From Euborellia annulipes (Eukaryota > Arthropoda > Insecta > Dermaptera > Anisolabididae): a DNA stretch of 64,000 nucleotides. The position numbers were made by a program, and so were the translations under genes. Positions 12,924-24,910 of the stretch are shown piece after piece. The stretch covers positions 124,001 through 188,000 of the forward strand of contig JAKCPI010004467.1 of the NCBI GenBank assembly GCA_023213315.1. Reading direction: 5' to 3'. The notes beneath the pieces are model-generated. The model searched no databases, was not told the DNA's origin, and saw nothing but the letters and a program-made list of their open reading frames with translations. Every line of letters begins with the position of its first letter. Positions within the stretch are counted from its first letter, which is position 1.

Positions 12924-13950
12924 ATTTAGGATCATTAATTTAGAAATTATGGGTGTGGGGGGAGGGCTTACAAATTGTTTTTTTACATTCTCTTTTACAA
13001 ACAAAATTTCCAAAGTTTTTAGCTCTGCTAGCTCTTAAGATGTTTTTATTGCCTCTTCTAAATCCCTTTACTTTATTTTGATTGTTAGAAAACGTAATGT
13101 TTTTATACTAAATTTTATATCCCTTAAAAATATTTAATAAAGGAGTCAAAATGGTCATTGGCCATTTCTTTAAATTTAGTCAATGATTTTAAGCCCAAAA
13201 AGGTTTCAGGAATAAAATGAATTAAACATTCTTAAAATACTTATTATACTAATAATATTATACTAATATTATAAAATAATACTTATTTTGGGAGTGTTTA
13301 AAAAAAATTTAAATAAGTACATAAAAAACAACCTAAAAGCTAAAAAATTGCTAAATAGATTGAATTTCTGAATCACTTTAAATATTTAGAAATTGTTGTA
13401 TTTTTGTTAAGACCGGGTAACCCAAAAAGAACGCACTTTTAAATTTGCTATTCTATTGGAATCCTTTTGATTTTTTTTTTTCAAAGATTTGAGATTTATG
13501 TGTGGATCACGAACTCTGAGTCATGTAGTATGTCCGACCAGCTACTCTGTTGGCACGAAATTACTTTTATAAGTTTCACGCGAAAACCTCAAATCATAGT
13601 GAAAAAAGATGAAAAATTTGAATTTTCTAGTAAAAATTACATTAATATAAAGTGACACCTTTTTGGAGCCCTTTTCATTCTGTTTTCACTATAAAATCAT
13701 AAATTAATTGTAATTTAATAATAACTTATATTTAATTTTTTATTGTGTACATCTCTAGTCGAATTAATGTTCAATCAACCATTCAATATGTTATTTCTCT
13801 TAAATTATAAGAAGTGAATTCTCATATTATAATACCGTATAGCTAGCTAACTTTTGGTATATGTGTATGTAATATTTAAAAAAAATTGGCTATTAATCTT
13901 TAACTATTCTCCTTTATGTAGATTTTATGACTACAATCATTAGATATTTG

Positions 13951-14337
13951 CATAGGCGCCGGAACTGGGGGGGGAAGGGTCATTGCCCCCCCCTGACATC
14001 CTACAGGGGGGGGCAGAGGGGGGCAAAATTTCTTCTTTTATTTCATTTATTTTTAAAAATTATATATTTTTACTTTTTAAAATAAAATCTTCTAAATTAA
14101 AAAAATTAAAGGAGTAAGAAATTCATTTTTTTTCAAATTTTTTCCAAAAATTTTTGATAAAATCACTAGCAAATTTTTTAAAATTTTAATTTTATTAAAA
14201 TTGTGATTTTATTTAAAATTTTGAAAGATTTATAGTGGATTTGTTTTTGTTTTATACTATTTGAACATATTAAATAATTTTAATTTTCTAAAAAAAATTT
14301 TTGCCCCCCCTGATTCAAATTCGTTCCGGCGCCCCTG
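13951..14337. mobile_element. hAT-type MITE, GGCGCCGGAAC termini
   Basis: The terminal inverted repeats are CATAGGCGCCGGAAC at the left and GTTCCGGCGCCCCTG at the right. Flanking 8-mers GATATTTG (13943-13950) and GATTTTTG (14338-14345) match at 7 of 8 positions. Poly-G/poly-C blocks lie just inside both ends. This is the better-preserved relative of the copy at 821-1309. Confidence 0.8.
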
Positions 14338-14796
14338 GATTTTTGGTGCTTGTAATAACAACTTTAACATTTCTTCAAAATATATTTTACATTCTCGTCC
14401 AAAAATGATTATAACCCTGGAAGGTTATTATATTAATAATACTTTTCAACGAATTATTATCCATTTAAAATATCAAATATTTTGTAAGATTACCTATATT
14501 TTTGTTCAATATGTAAAAAAAATTTCTTCATATATTTTTTAATTATATTGATAGAAAATAAATGCTATTATTTGATTTAAATTAATTTTAGTGCATCTTT
14601 TAAAACCCTATTTTCTTTTAAAAAAATTAAAGAAGATAGAGGCAAAATGTATTAATAGTATCTCCATTAAGTAAGTAGATTTTTCCTTTCCGTGAGTAGA
14701 TATTTACATTTTCAGAATAGTTTTTGATTTTTTCGGACTTGCCCAAAATAAGTCCCCGATTAAAGCCGTATTCTGTCCGTATCTGACTGATTGCAG

Positions 14797-15071
14797 ACAT
14801 GATCTGGACCACTTCCACCTCTTCCATCGATTACATGTATCAACCACGTGTGAGAAGACTTCGTGAACCACCAGCATCTGCTTTATATCGATGTCCACGT
14901 GGATGTGGACACGCGTACAATCATCGACAAAATTTACGAAGACATTTACGCCACGAGTGTGGCGTAGAACCTCGTTTCTCCTGCCAGCAATGTCCTTATC
15001 GGACCCCTCAAAAGTGTAATCTCATACGTCATCTCAAAAGACATGAACATTTTGGAAAAGCGCAGATTTAA
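14797..15071 (+). CDS. lola: lola-type alternative terminal exon 4, C-x3-C finger
   Basis: Acceptor actgattgcag (AG at 14795-14796), phase 1, first codon Asp if joined to G; 91 residues. A short basic lead (about residues 17-23, RVRRLRE) precedes a CCHC finger with C-x3-C spacing (CPRGC: C33, C37, H50, C55; RHLRHEC). The CCHH finger follows (C63, C66, H79, H83) with H-x3-H. The ending is short and polar. The ATG at 14799 lies two bases inside the exon and is not a necessary start. AATAAA at about 15274 could serve as poly(A) signal. Confidence 0.92.
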
Positions 15072-15331
15072 AAAAAAAAGTTGAGCAATATAAAAAAAAA
15101 ATATTTAAGCCAAAGAAAGAAATGCATATGTTCCTCTACTCATATAATTCTATTAAAATATTTTATATATTTCAAAAGTTGTAATATTTCACAACTACAA
15201 AACTTTTTGTAGTATATAATTTTTTATAATTACATTTATATTGTGTAACAATTGTTTCTTAAGAAACAAAAAAAATAAATATTTTTTATGAATGTGATTA
15301 ATATGTCAATTTTGTTTTTATATTCATGAGG

Positions 15332-15946
15332 AAAAATCTGGTGTGACTGGCGCACAGCAGATTTTTTGTGTCGACATGTATTTGGTTCCCGGCAGTAGGG
15401 AATATTTGAATTCAGATGTAAAATTTATAAGTATGGGAAAATATTTATATTTTGTTACCATGGCAACCATTTCTCCTATCTTTCCTATGAAGCACAAGAG
15501 TAAAGTGTGCTTCAAACAATTTTGAGGGCAAAACGAGAATATACATTTGAAAGAGCATCCAAAAAATAATTGATTTTTGAATTTTAATCAAAATCGTTAG
15601 AGCGAATTTTGAGAAAATCGAAAAAAACTGAAAAAGTACATCAGTAAAGTACTAGTACTCTATGGCCGATTTTGATTAAAAGCTTATTTTTCCGGTCCCG
15701 GGAGGTATTTAACTTAAATATAAAATTTCAGCCTCATAGCTCAATACCTTCATGCTTAAAATTTGACACACACCCACACACCCACCCACCCCACCCACAG
15801 ACAGACCATGTCGCGAAAACCACTTTTTTGGATACAGGGGACCTCAAAACGTAAAGATCCATCAAAATCTCGACATCGAATTTTTGACATGAATCCAATA
15901 CTTTCTCTCTCTATATATTAACATATATATAGAGGTAAGAGAAAGT
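15332..15946 (+). repeat. Family A interspersed repeat, near-complete copy
   Basis: A roughly 650-bp family seen repeatedly in this window. It starts with aaaaatctggtgtgac (part of a hairpin in fuller copies) and passes through a conserved AT-rich block, the motif gtaaagtactagtact, a CA-rich microsatellite and accatgtcgcgaaaacc. It ends in a hairpin of actttctctctctata / taggtaagagaaagt type. Related copies lie at 35249, 39558, 43305, 50373, 58393 and 63652. No protein frame was found and superfamily is unknown; the hairpin ends suggest a DNA transposon or Helitron-like element. Confidence 0.75.
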
Positions 15947-16052
15947 AAAATGAATTCTTTTTATCTTTTAATACTTTTTACAATTTTTTTATATTTATTT
16001 TTGTAGTTTAATTTATTATTTAATTTTTCGTGATGCTTATAAAAACAAAATA

Positions 16053-16557
16053 CAGTAGAACCTCGATAAGTTAAAGTTCAAGGGAAACGGTTAGAAATTT
16101 GAGTTATCGAGTTTTTTACTTATCGAGAGTTGAAGTTAGAGAGGTTATTGAATATAATTTTTAACGTAACGAGGTTTATTGACTTTGGGCACGTGAGTGA
16201 AAAAGGAATTCCGTTTGATCTATTTGTTTATTTAGAATAGTTTAGTTAAATATAAATTAAATTAATAGATTTATTTATTTACAAAAAAATCAGTAATTTT
16301 TTTCTGCTTCATGTATTTTTGATTTTCTGCATCAACTATTTTTTCGATGATATGTATAGAAATACTTTAAGTTATAGAGGTCACCAAAATATTATTTTAA
16401 GTTATCGAGGGCTATGCTCAAAATATTTGTTTAAGTTACAGAGGTTTTGTTCTTTAAGTAATAGAGGTTTTACGCTGTCAAGGGAAGGGAATTGAAAAAA
16501 TTTTTAAGTTACGGAGGTTTTGAACTTAGCGAGGTTTAACTTATCGAGGTTCTACTG
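16053..16557. mobile_element. pogo/Tigger-like MITE with TA duplication
   Basis: The termini CAGTAGAACCTCGATAAGTT and AACTTATCGAGGTTCTACTG are perfect inverted repeats flanked by TA at 16051-16052 and 16558-16559. CAGTAGAACCTCG-type ends with TA duplication are characteristic of pogo-family members of Tc1/mariner. The interior repeats degenerate ttatcgagg/gttatagagg units and encodes nothing. Confidence 0.85.
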
Positions 16558-16756
16558 TACTAAAATATTTCTTACATTTATAGAAAATATTTTTTTTCTA
16601 ATTCTAGTCTTTTTTAATTATTAAGGGAGAGAGCAGAAGTGGGCAGTGTCAACAAATACAATAACAAACAAATGTTTAGATCAACGTTTACTCTCTAGTC
16701 AATGCTATTGTACTGCTTCTATTAAGAAATTAAATTGATACTGGCGACCGTTGGCA

Positions 16757-17018
16757 CTAGTTGAAACATATTTAAATAGGTAATATAAATTGTACACAAG
16801 GTTATTTGTTTCAATTCATTTTATTGACTTAATACGTATTTCCCGACACTATGTGTGTCATCTTCAGAAGTTTACAAATGACTGACAATTTTTATCTGTG
16901 GCCGGGCGAGGGTTGAGTTCTTAGTGTCGAAATGCGTATTAAGTCAATAAAATGAATTGAAACAAATAACCTTGTGTACAATTTATATTACCTATCTATT
17001 AAGAAAGTTTCAACTAGG
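16757..17018. repeat. Foldback element with hammerhead-like motif
   Basis: Arms of about 90-100 bp are near-perfect reverse complements (actagttgaaac at the left end, gtttcaactag at the right; the blocks around ttgtacacaaggtt also pair). Minus strand of the left arm reads CTGAAGATGACAC, loop, GTGTC, GGGAAA, then the palindrome ATACGTAT. This resembles a hammerhead with palindromic helix III but with extra bases before GAAA. Confidence 0.7.
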
Positions 17019-17722
17019 CTGATTGCCCTTTGAAAAGATATGAATAATTTTGTATTTTTAGGGTTCCGAAGTGAATATTTGCACTTCATTCCAACTTAAT
17101 AATTTGCCTCATAATGTCTATAATTTATTACCTTATGTTAATGTTCAGAATTTTATTTTAAAAAATATATATATATTATGCTGTAAACTGTGATTTTTAA
17201 GCTGTGCCCAACGGTCCCCCAGGAATGTTACTCCTTATTCACTACAGCTGGTAGATGAACACATTTTTATTATTATTAGTAACACCCAAAGAAAAATTAA
17301 AACAAAATCAATTATTTTTCATTTAGAAAACAAAAAATATGCATATCTGCCCCTCTCTCCCCTAATATTTATTTAAATTTATAAAAAACAAATAGTAGCC
17401 TATACATTTTTTTAATTTTATATTAAATGAACTATAAATATAATTATTAATAAATGATCTCATTTTTACTTTTTTGTATTGAATCTTATATTATTATTGT
17501 TTCAAAATACATATCTATATTAAATATATGATTTACCATATAATGATTTTTTTTTTAAATCATAAGTACCTTTTACTAATCCAATGATATCTGATATTTT
17601 ATTGCTTCTAATTTCATCTTATGTATGGTTTTTTGATAATGAAATATTTTTCTGATATCATTTGGCTCAATTATAATATTTGCATTCATATTTTGGTTTT
17701 GGTGTTATGGCGCTTGTTGCAG

Positions 17723-17967
17723 TTCCTGCAGCAGCTCCTCGTCCTTCTCCACCTCAAATGCCAGGACCTTCAAGGTTTAACTTTGACACGAATAATAATT
17801 TGTTCTCATGCCCACGTTGTGGACGTTCTTATGCCCACTGTAAGAGTATGATACGACATCATAAATATGAATGTGGTCAAATACCAAACTTTAAATGTCC
17901 CAATTGTTCACATCGTAGTACTCAAAAATCCAATTTGAAACGTCATTATTTGCGATTCCATGTTTAA
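17723..17967 (+). CDS. lola: lola-type alternative terminal exon 5
   Basis: Acceptor gcgcttgttgcag (AG at 17721-17722), phase 1, first codon Val if joined to G; 81 residues. A Pro/Ala-rich lead (residues 2-16) and an Asn stretch precede a CCHC finger (C30, C33, H46, C51; RHHKYEC) and a CCHH finger (C59, C62, H75, H80). The stop follows one residue after the last His. The stop codon overlaps a poly(A) signal: AATAAA begins at 17967 region, with another gaataaag about 20 bases on. A second in-phase AG lies at 17731-17733 (ctgcag), nine bases in. Confidence 0.92.
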
Positions 17968-18213
17968 ATAAACTGACAGAACCATGAATAAAGAATAATA
18001 ACTTAGATCAAACGAGAATACGAATAGAACATGTTAGTATTTATTTATTTATTTATAATTGATTTGTTTAAGATTCCAAAAAAATTTTAGTCTATTACTT
18101 ATGTTTTTTTTAATTTTCCAATATCAATGTGGATCTCTGTTCCTAAAACCTAAAAAAGAACCTTAGATAAAAGATCTATCTGTTCATGAAATCACATTAT
18201 AATTAATTATAGG

Positions 18214-18613
18214 TAGGGTCCGACCGAAACAAGATTTTCAGCCGAAACCGAAACCGAAACCGAATATTCGGCCTCAACCTTAGTTTCGGCCGAAACGAAC
18301 CGAAACCGAAACTTGTATTTCCTATAAAATTTTTTTCATTTTTTTCCCTCCCGTGAAAATCATTTTACCTTTTTTTAGGGAGACTAAAATTTTTTCTCCC
18401 TCAAGTGCAAATTATTTGACCTTTTTTTTTTTTGCATGCGAGTCTCATCCCATTTTTTCAGACTCTGGTTTCGGCCGGCCGAAAGGTTCGGCCACTTTTT
18501 GGCCGAAAGGTTCGGCCACTTTTTGGCCGAAACCGAAACTACGGCCGAAACCATGATTTTTGGCCGAAACTGGCCGAAACCGTAACCGAAACCGAATATT
18601 CGGTCGGTTCCTA
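18214..18613. mobile_element. hAT-type MITE rich in CCGAAA
   Basis: The ends TAGGGTCCGACCGAA and TTCGGTCGGTTCCTA are inverted repeats. They are flanked by a perfect 8-bp repeat ATTATAGG (18206-18213, 18614-18621). The interior contains many ccgaaa and ttcggcc units, including two adjacent 18-bp repeats near 18470-18530. Non-coding. Confidence 0.85.
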
Positions 18614-18975
18614 ATTATAGGCTACACAATTCCCTAGGAAGTACATATGATCTCACTCTATGTATAAAAAATAGCAAATAAACTAAATTAAAACAAATTA
18701 AAAATATTTTTATTTACACATAAGTATTCCTTGGTATTTGCCTTGCCTTTATTTTTTATTTAATTATAAATTTAAAAAACAAACAGACAATTTTCCATGA
18801 AATTATTTCTAGATTTCATGCACTGTAGATCTCCTCACCTACATACAAAAGACACTTGGTTTTTTTTCTTTTATTGGACCATGCACAGCACCCCACGAAC
18901 CGGAGCATTTCATCTTCATTTCGAAATATTTTACACCAGCCAGTTTTTTTTTTTTTTTTTTAATGATCGTTACAG

Positions 18976-19364
18976 ACGATAATTCTTCTGGGGGAGGAAC
19001 TATTGATACAAACAACACTTTGGACATCTCAGCGGCTGCTGTACTTGCAGAATTTTCGGGGCTTTTACTTCGTGGTGGAGTAACTCTTGCCAGTTCAGGT
19101 GGACCAGCAACTTCTACTTTAGGAACTTCGTCATCCCTTGGACATTTCCCTTTTACTTGCACTGCATGTGGAAAGACTTATCAAAGGAAGGGCTCTCTTG
19201 TTCGACATTTACGTTTCGAATGCGGGAAAGAACCACAATTTCAATGTCCACATTGTCCCCAACGTTGCAAATTAAAAAGTAATCTTACTGCTCATATTAT
19301 TAATAAACATGTATCATACAGTGATCCACAACAACAGCAACAACATCCTCCTCCAACTCTCTGA
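18976..19364 (+). CDS. lola: lola-type alternative terminal exon 6
   Basis: Acceptor gatcgttacag (AG at 18974-18975) with an upstream T run of about 17 bases as pyrimidine tract; phase 1, first codon Asp if joined to G; 129 residues. The lead is about 57 residues, Gly/Ser/Thr-rich with an Ala/Leu patch (residues 19-38). The CCHC finger is C62, C65, H78, C83 (RHLRFEC), and the CCHH finger is C91, C94, H107, H112 with the GKEPQFQCPHC linker. The tail is Gln/Pro-rich (five consecutive Gln, then His and Pro). Minus-strand open frames here are shadows. Confidence 0.93.
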
Positions 19365-20665
19365 CTTGATTAACTATTGATATTCATTGCAAAAAATATT
19401 TTTCTAAAAAAATTTATTTTCAAGATAAGCAAAGCCCATTTAAGCGCCTAAAAAAATGCTTTAAACTGTTTTCATATTTAGTAAGAAGAGGCAATTATAC
19501 CAAAGTACATACATATCAAAGGAATATGAATCTTAAATTTGTGATTCTAATATAAGTTAGTTGATTAAATATACACCAAATTCCATTAAAAGCTAATATT
19601 CTATATTTTTTTAAATATTACTTTCTTTCAAAGATCTCATTAAATATAGAATAAAATTACCGGAACATTTTTTTTTTAATTTCATCATAAAAGAGTAAAG
19701 TATGCTAAAATTTATATCAAATCCAAAATATTGAAGCAAATTTATAAAATATCTAGTCATGATACATTCCTATGACTTGAAAGATTTTCAAAGGGAAAAA
19801 ATTAGCATAAAACCTGAGAAAGCAAAAAAATAAAATAATTACAGTTTTATTTCATTAACTATTCTTAATTAAGACACTTCCTCAGGAAAAAAATATTTTT
19901 AAGATTTATGAATTGAATGTTGGAATTGAGACGAAGCAGGATTATTAAAATTACTGATAAGTATACTTTCTAAAAACAGTTTATGAAATAAAGCTCTTTT
20001 TATTTATTTATTTTTTTAACTTGTCTTAGGAGATATTTCTTTTCTCTTGAAATGATTTCAATGGTCTCTGTAGCGAAACATACCCCTTCGACACATTTAT
20101 TATGGGAAGACTTTCGAACGCAGCTGCGGAAGTATTCCCAAAAGAAATGCATTGAAGAAGCAAAGGCCATTGAATTCGCATCTTAAATTGACTTCCTTTA
20201 ATTCTCTTATAAAATATACTTATTTAGGTCCATCTTTTTTATTAATGCCTAAGTATACAGGGATCCTTAATGATAGACTAAGTTTAATCTGCTCAAATAT
20301 TAACAAAACATTAGTGTAATTTTTTATTTGAAATCTCTGAGAATTTATTAATAAATATTGTTAATATATATAAGTAAAGAAATTTAGAATGAATATAATT
20401 AATATATTAAATGAATAAAGAATATTTATTTGAAAATATATATACTGTATTTATTCACCTATTTTTACATTTCAGAATGATAATAAATTTAAAAAAAAGT
20501 GTATTCTGTAGTTTATTATTTTCCTGAAAACCTGCATTTTTGATTCAGTGATTTTTTTTTGTGTAGAAGATTTTTTTTGTGAATGGATTGTTGTTAATGT
20601 TGTGCTAGTATCTAATCCCCGTTTCTGGTAATCCTCTTCTCTGATACTGACTCACTGTTTTTCAG
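19365..20665. other. Intron, nothing recognised
   Basis: AT-rich intron. No finger motif, repeat terminus or RNA gene was identified on either strand. Confidence 0.4.
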
Positions 20666-21225
20666 AGGTTCTTTTCCAATCGGATATCGCCGAAGGTTCA
20701 GATATTGATGAAGATGCTTTGGCAGCTGATATAGAACTTGATGAAGAATCTGGTACTGCTGAAGGAGCTTCTAATTCTAATACCGAAGCTTCATCAAATG
20801 GGGTTAATAATAATTCCCAATCACGAAATAATTCGGGACCATTACTTTATCAATGTCCCAACTGTCTTCGTTTGATGACCAGCTATTTAGAATATGTTGG
20901 TCATCTTCGAGGGAATTGTGATAATACTCCGTCCGTAATTGGAGATCAATTACGGCCGTATAAATGTCGCCGATGCCCTAGATCTTACCAAAATAAGGGT
21001 TCTTTAGCAAGGCATTTACGTCATGAGTGTGGAATACAACGTAATCGTTATCAATGTAAAATGTGCAATAAAGTCTATCAGAATAAGGGTACTCTGGCAC
21101 GACATCATAAATATGAATGTGGCAGAGAACCACAATTTTTTTGTCCATATTGTCCAATGCGAAGCAAACGGAAATGCAATATTTCTGTACATATTCAAAA
21201 CAAACATCAACAAGCCAAGGTCTAA
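20666..21225 (+). CDS. lola: lola-type alternative terminal exon 7, four fingers
   Basis: Acceptor cactgtttttcag (AG at 20664-20665), phase 1, first codon Glu if joined to G; 186 residues, longer than most exons here. The lead is acidic (Asp/Glu-rich through about residue 30) and then Asn/Ser-rich. Four fingers follow. The first is a diverged CCHC finger (YQCPNC, ending HLRGNC). Two successive CCHC fingers share YQNKGSLARH / YQNKGTLARH. The last is CCHH (FFCPYC, ending HIQNKH). The two YQNKG fingers look like an internal duplication of the CCHC half of the lola unit. The frame is open from the acceptor, so the 5' limit is set by splicing, not by a start codon. Confidence 0.92.
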
Positions 21226-23496
21226 AGAATCCTTGACAACCCAATTTGTGATATTATTGCTCCAAATCTGTTCAAAATCATAATTCTAGTCGTTATAACC
21301 AATGATATTTATTAACTAGCCTTCCATAAGATTTTTATTAAATTTATTTCTTCCGAAAACTTGACACCTTAAGTACGTACACAAAATTAATCTAATAGAG
21401 CGTTTAAATTTAAAATAGGCTCTAAGATATTTAGATCGAGATTTATTTTAAAAACTTCTGTGTTCACTAATTTTATGTTACTATAATAATTATTTTGAAT
21501 AATCCTAATAGTATATGTTAGAAAATCAAAGAAGTGCCAAATTTTATTTAAAGATCATATATATATATTTATACATATAATAAGATATATTTATTGAAAT
21601 AGGAAATCAAATGAATTTGTTTTGTGTGCAACTAACCCTTTAAATTTATTTATCTCTAAACTAGTCGTTTTTATTGTATTAATATTTTTTAAGATATTTA
21701 TATGTATGTATAGTTATTTTATGTGCCAAATATGCTCTCTTGAGATTATTTATTTATTTATTTTTTATTTAATACTCATTCATATTTCATTTACAATTTT
21801 CGTTCGAAGCTGATAGCCTATAGAATCATTTTAAATTTATTTCTTATATTTTTTACTATTTCATTTCCTTTTATTGAAAAAAAAAATGATGTTTCAAATA
21901 CGGTATATGCATTTGATCTTTAGTATTTATATTGATAAATGGCCAATTTTATTTTTATTAGTAAAAGGTCTCATCATCTTAACATCATCAAATGTTCCTT
22001 AATTTGAATCAAATTTTATCATTTTAACGTTGGGAAAGAAAAAAGTGTATATATTTATACTATTTTGTTTTAGCTTCTAGCAAAGTAATTTGGATATTAA
22101 TATAAAATAGAAAAAAAAAAATTAATTAAAAAGAAAATAAATGGAGTGTAGATTAAAAAAAGAAGAGTATTATATAACAATATTTAAAAAAAATTATATG
22201 AATATATAGGGGTGTCAAACTAATTTAGGTATTTTTCATAAAAATGCATATTAGTTCAGGCGTATGCCGTTGAATTGATAGCTGACTTTGTTAATTGACT
22301 GCCAAATGGCATATTGCAGCAGAAGAGCGTAAATGCAAGATTAAGCAAATGTATTTAATTCTTTTGAATAGTCTACTACCTCTGGCAGTTAGGCAGATGC
22401 CCGCCCTTTTAGCGGTAGGCTTGCTGCCTCACTCGTCTTTCGATTTTGTGTTCGCATATGCGCGGTATTTTTCTATTTACCCAAGTTAATTCAAATTTTC
22501 CATCTCAAGCTCGTTCTTTCTTCACTCTTCTTCTTATAGAAAATTACGAGAAACTTGCTCTTTCCTAATTTCTAACATCAACAACAACTTCTCTCCGGAT
22601 TATATAAATTATTTTTGTAACCAATTTTTTCGGGAACTCGAAAATTTAGTTTGAATTTACTTATCGTATTATTTTTATTAAAACCAAGAAAAAATCAACT
22701 GACATGCGGACAGTTTGACATCCCTGATATATTACAGACAAATTATACTTAAGCAATAAAAATAAAACAAACCTTGTTAAATTTCTCTCTGTGCCAAATT
22801 TTAATCTAGTCGATTTTTGTTTTAATATTTTTTTTTCATAAATATATTTAAATTTTATTAATGTATTTTAATTGTACAAATAATTATGATCTAAGTATTA
22901 AATAAATTGTATACTTGAGAATAAATGTATTTATTCATTAGGATTTTGTTTTACTGAAATTTATTAAACTGGGATTCCGCTTTAAATATCACGATGCGAT
23001 TGATTCTAATTATTATTTCGTTAATAGGGACCAATTATGAATGTAAAATTTTATATTTTTTTTTAAATTTCAGCTTATAAACTTTGAGATACGAATGTCA
23101 GGTCAAGGGAAAAAGTAGTACAATCTCGTGGGAAGGGGAAATGCTTTTATATACTTTTATCTACTAAATAACAGAAAATCATCAAAATTCTCTATCCAAA
23201 AATATATGGAATTTTGGCACGACCTCTTTTATATGCTAAATCTAAAGTAGCCCCCCCCCCTCCCCCCACTAGTCAGTAAGGATGGAAAAATAAATTAAGT
23301 CCTCAACACTTTTTTTGGAAAATATTTAATCTTTTCAATTTCCCTCTTCATCTTTTTAGAAGTAGTTTTAATTAATTAATTAATTAATTACGAGAGTTTG
23401 TAACTCACAAACTATTTGTTTATTTGAAGCCCGAATCCAACTCTTTTCATTTCCTTGGACCTTTCTATTTATTCCTGGTGGTGGTGCCCTTTTTAG
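21226..23496. other. Intron, no gene seen
   Basis: AT-rich intron with no finger motif and no clear transposon termini. C-rich run at about 23250-23268. A short TTAA microsatellite lies near 23372-23389, just upstream of the finger-less exon. Confidence 0.4.
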
Positions 23497-23612
23497 GAGA
23501 TGCTGCTGCTGCCCTGGAGGCGGCTACGGCTTCTGCTTACGCGGCCCTTGTTTCCAGCGTACGTCAGGCCCTTGCAGAGGAAGATGATGAAGTATCCTCA
23601 TCCTCTCAATAG
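23497..23612 (+). CDS. lola: lola-type alternative terminal exon 8, no zinc finger
   Basis: Candidate finger-less terminal exon. The AG at 23495-23496 (ccctttttag) opens a frame in phase 1 like all the others; the first codon would be Gly, then Asp-Ala-Ala-Ala-Ala. It encodes 38 residues: an Ala-rich, probably helical stretch containing one Tyr, followed by an acidic and Ser-rich end (EEDDEVSSSSQ). The exon is GC-rich against AT-rich flanks, which suggests selection on coding. Drosophila lola also makes an isoform with no zinc finger, so the product could be a BTB-only protein modulating the others. The exon is short and the pyrimidine tract modest, so this is an inference from phase, position and composition. 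Confidence 0.68.
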
Positions 23613-24123
23613 AAACATCCAAGACAAGCAAAGCAATTCGAATTCTATTTTTTTTTTTTTTTTTTTTATTATTTATTTAATTAAAAATATTTTCTTTACT
23701 TTCTTTTTTACTACTGTATTATAAATTTCTCCATTCCTTTTTTTTCTTTAACTATTTTCTAGATAGGTGGCTAAATTTCTTTAAACCTAAATAGGCTACT
23801 TATCTTGAGTCTGTATGATTTTCTTTTTTTTTTTTAAACTTGGCTTAAATATAGAAGAAGATAATGTTTAATTTTTCATTCTAGTCCGTCACAATTTTAT
23901 TTAAATAAACCATAAGGGAATTTATCAAATATATTAACATTAGTAGAATATAATTTAAACTGGCTTATTCTTAAGAGCTGTTTGTTTACCTTCACTTGCA
24001 TTCAACTCTTTTAAGTCAAACTAGGATTTTTTCTTCATATATCAAAACATAACTAATTTTCTTTTTTGCATATATCCCACCTCAAGCATGTTATTTTCGC
24101 CTAGAATTTGGGACCTCTTCGAT

Positions 24124-24273
24124 CATGGGCGTAACTAGAGAATTTGGCTGGAGGGGGGGGCATGGGACCAGCCATCCCCTGAGGGGCCTAGAAAGCCCCA
24201 TCCATGTTTTCTCAATTTTTCTTGGGGCAGGGAGCTTTCTGGGGCCCCCTGGCACCCCCTAGTTACGCCCATG
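24124..24273. mobile_element. hAT-type MITE, CATGGGCGTAACTAG termini
   Basis: The 15-bp ends CATGGGCGTAACTAG and CTAGTTACGCCCATG are perfect inverted repeats. Flanking 8-mers TCTTCGAT and TCCTCGAT differ at one base. G/C-rich interior, 150 bp, no coding potential. Confidence 0.82.
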
Positions 24274-24749
24274 TCCTCGATATCCCCTTGTTAAATCACT
24301 CCCTGATTTAATTATTCCACTTATAATTATTTGCATTTTAGACACTGGCATATTCAGAAGGGGTAGATTGCGTAAATAAATAACATAAAAATATCATTAA
24401 AATTGCACACCTCTGAGAACCACGTAACCAATGAATGCTAGTTATTAATATATTTTTTAAACCATATTCCACTCCCCTAAAACAAAATAAAATGTCCATC
24501 AATAATTATAGGAGAAAAACTTGCATTCAATTATGCTTATATGTATTTACATTTTGTCTTGTATGTATAGAAAGTTAAGTCATTGATGTTTCATATTTAT
24601 TATACATTATATTTGATAGAAGTGACATATTATTAATGTATTAACAATGTGTTTGATTGTTAAAAAAAGATTTGATATCAATATAGATTTTGGAATATTG
24701 AATTCTGTTTACAAATAAAAATAAAGGAACTTATAGTTATATTATTATA

Positions 24750-24910
24750 GTTAGACGGAGTCCTTTTTGGTGAATTCTTGCGAAAATAGGCTGAAGGGGG
24801 CTCGTCCCCCCTCCACCACCGCCTCATGCAAACTCTTGTCAAAGGGGCTGCCCGTTCCAACCACCCCTTGGCCATTGTAGACAATTCCTCACTCAGGCCA
24901 CCGTTTAACT
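24750..24910. repeat. Family D repeat (GACGG ends, poly-C core)
   Basis: It begins tagacggagtcctttttggtgaattc and ends ccaccgtttaac, with a central gggggctcgtcccccctcc. The copies at 31395 and 49571 share the arrangement, so this is a small dispersed family. Boundaries are approximate. Confidence 0.45.

Noticed and set aside
15772..15800. CA/CCCA repeat as telomere-like or CRISPR-like repeat
   Set aside because: It is the microsatellite segment inside family A and varies from copy to copy; no spacer-repeat structure occurs anywhere in the window.
17621..17851. Alternative + frame over exon 5
   Set aside because: It overlaps the finger frame in another register and stops in the middle of the first finger; no conserved content.
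18839..19162. 107-codon minus-strand frame
   Set aside because: It is antisense to exon 6 and has no motif of its own; the finger-coding strand explains the openness.
22295..22489. 64-codon + frame following cattttgcag-like tgcag
   Set aside because: No finger, low similarity to the acidic or Ala-rich tails seen elsewhere, and the tgcag is within the frame rather than at its phase 1 entry; insufficient support.
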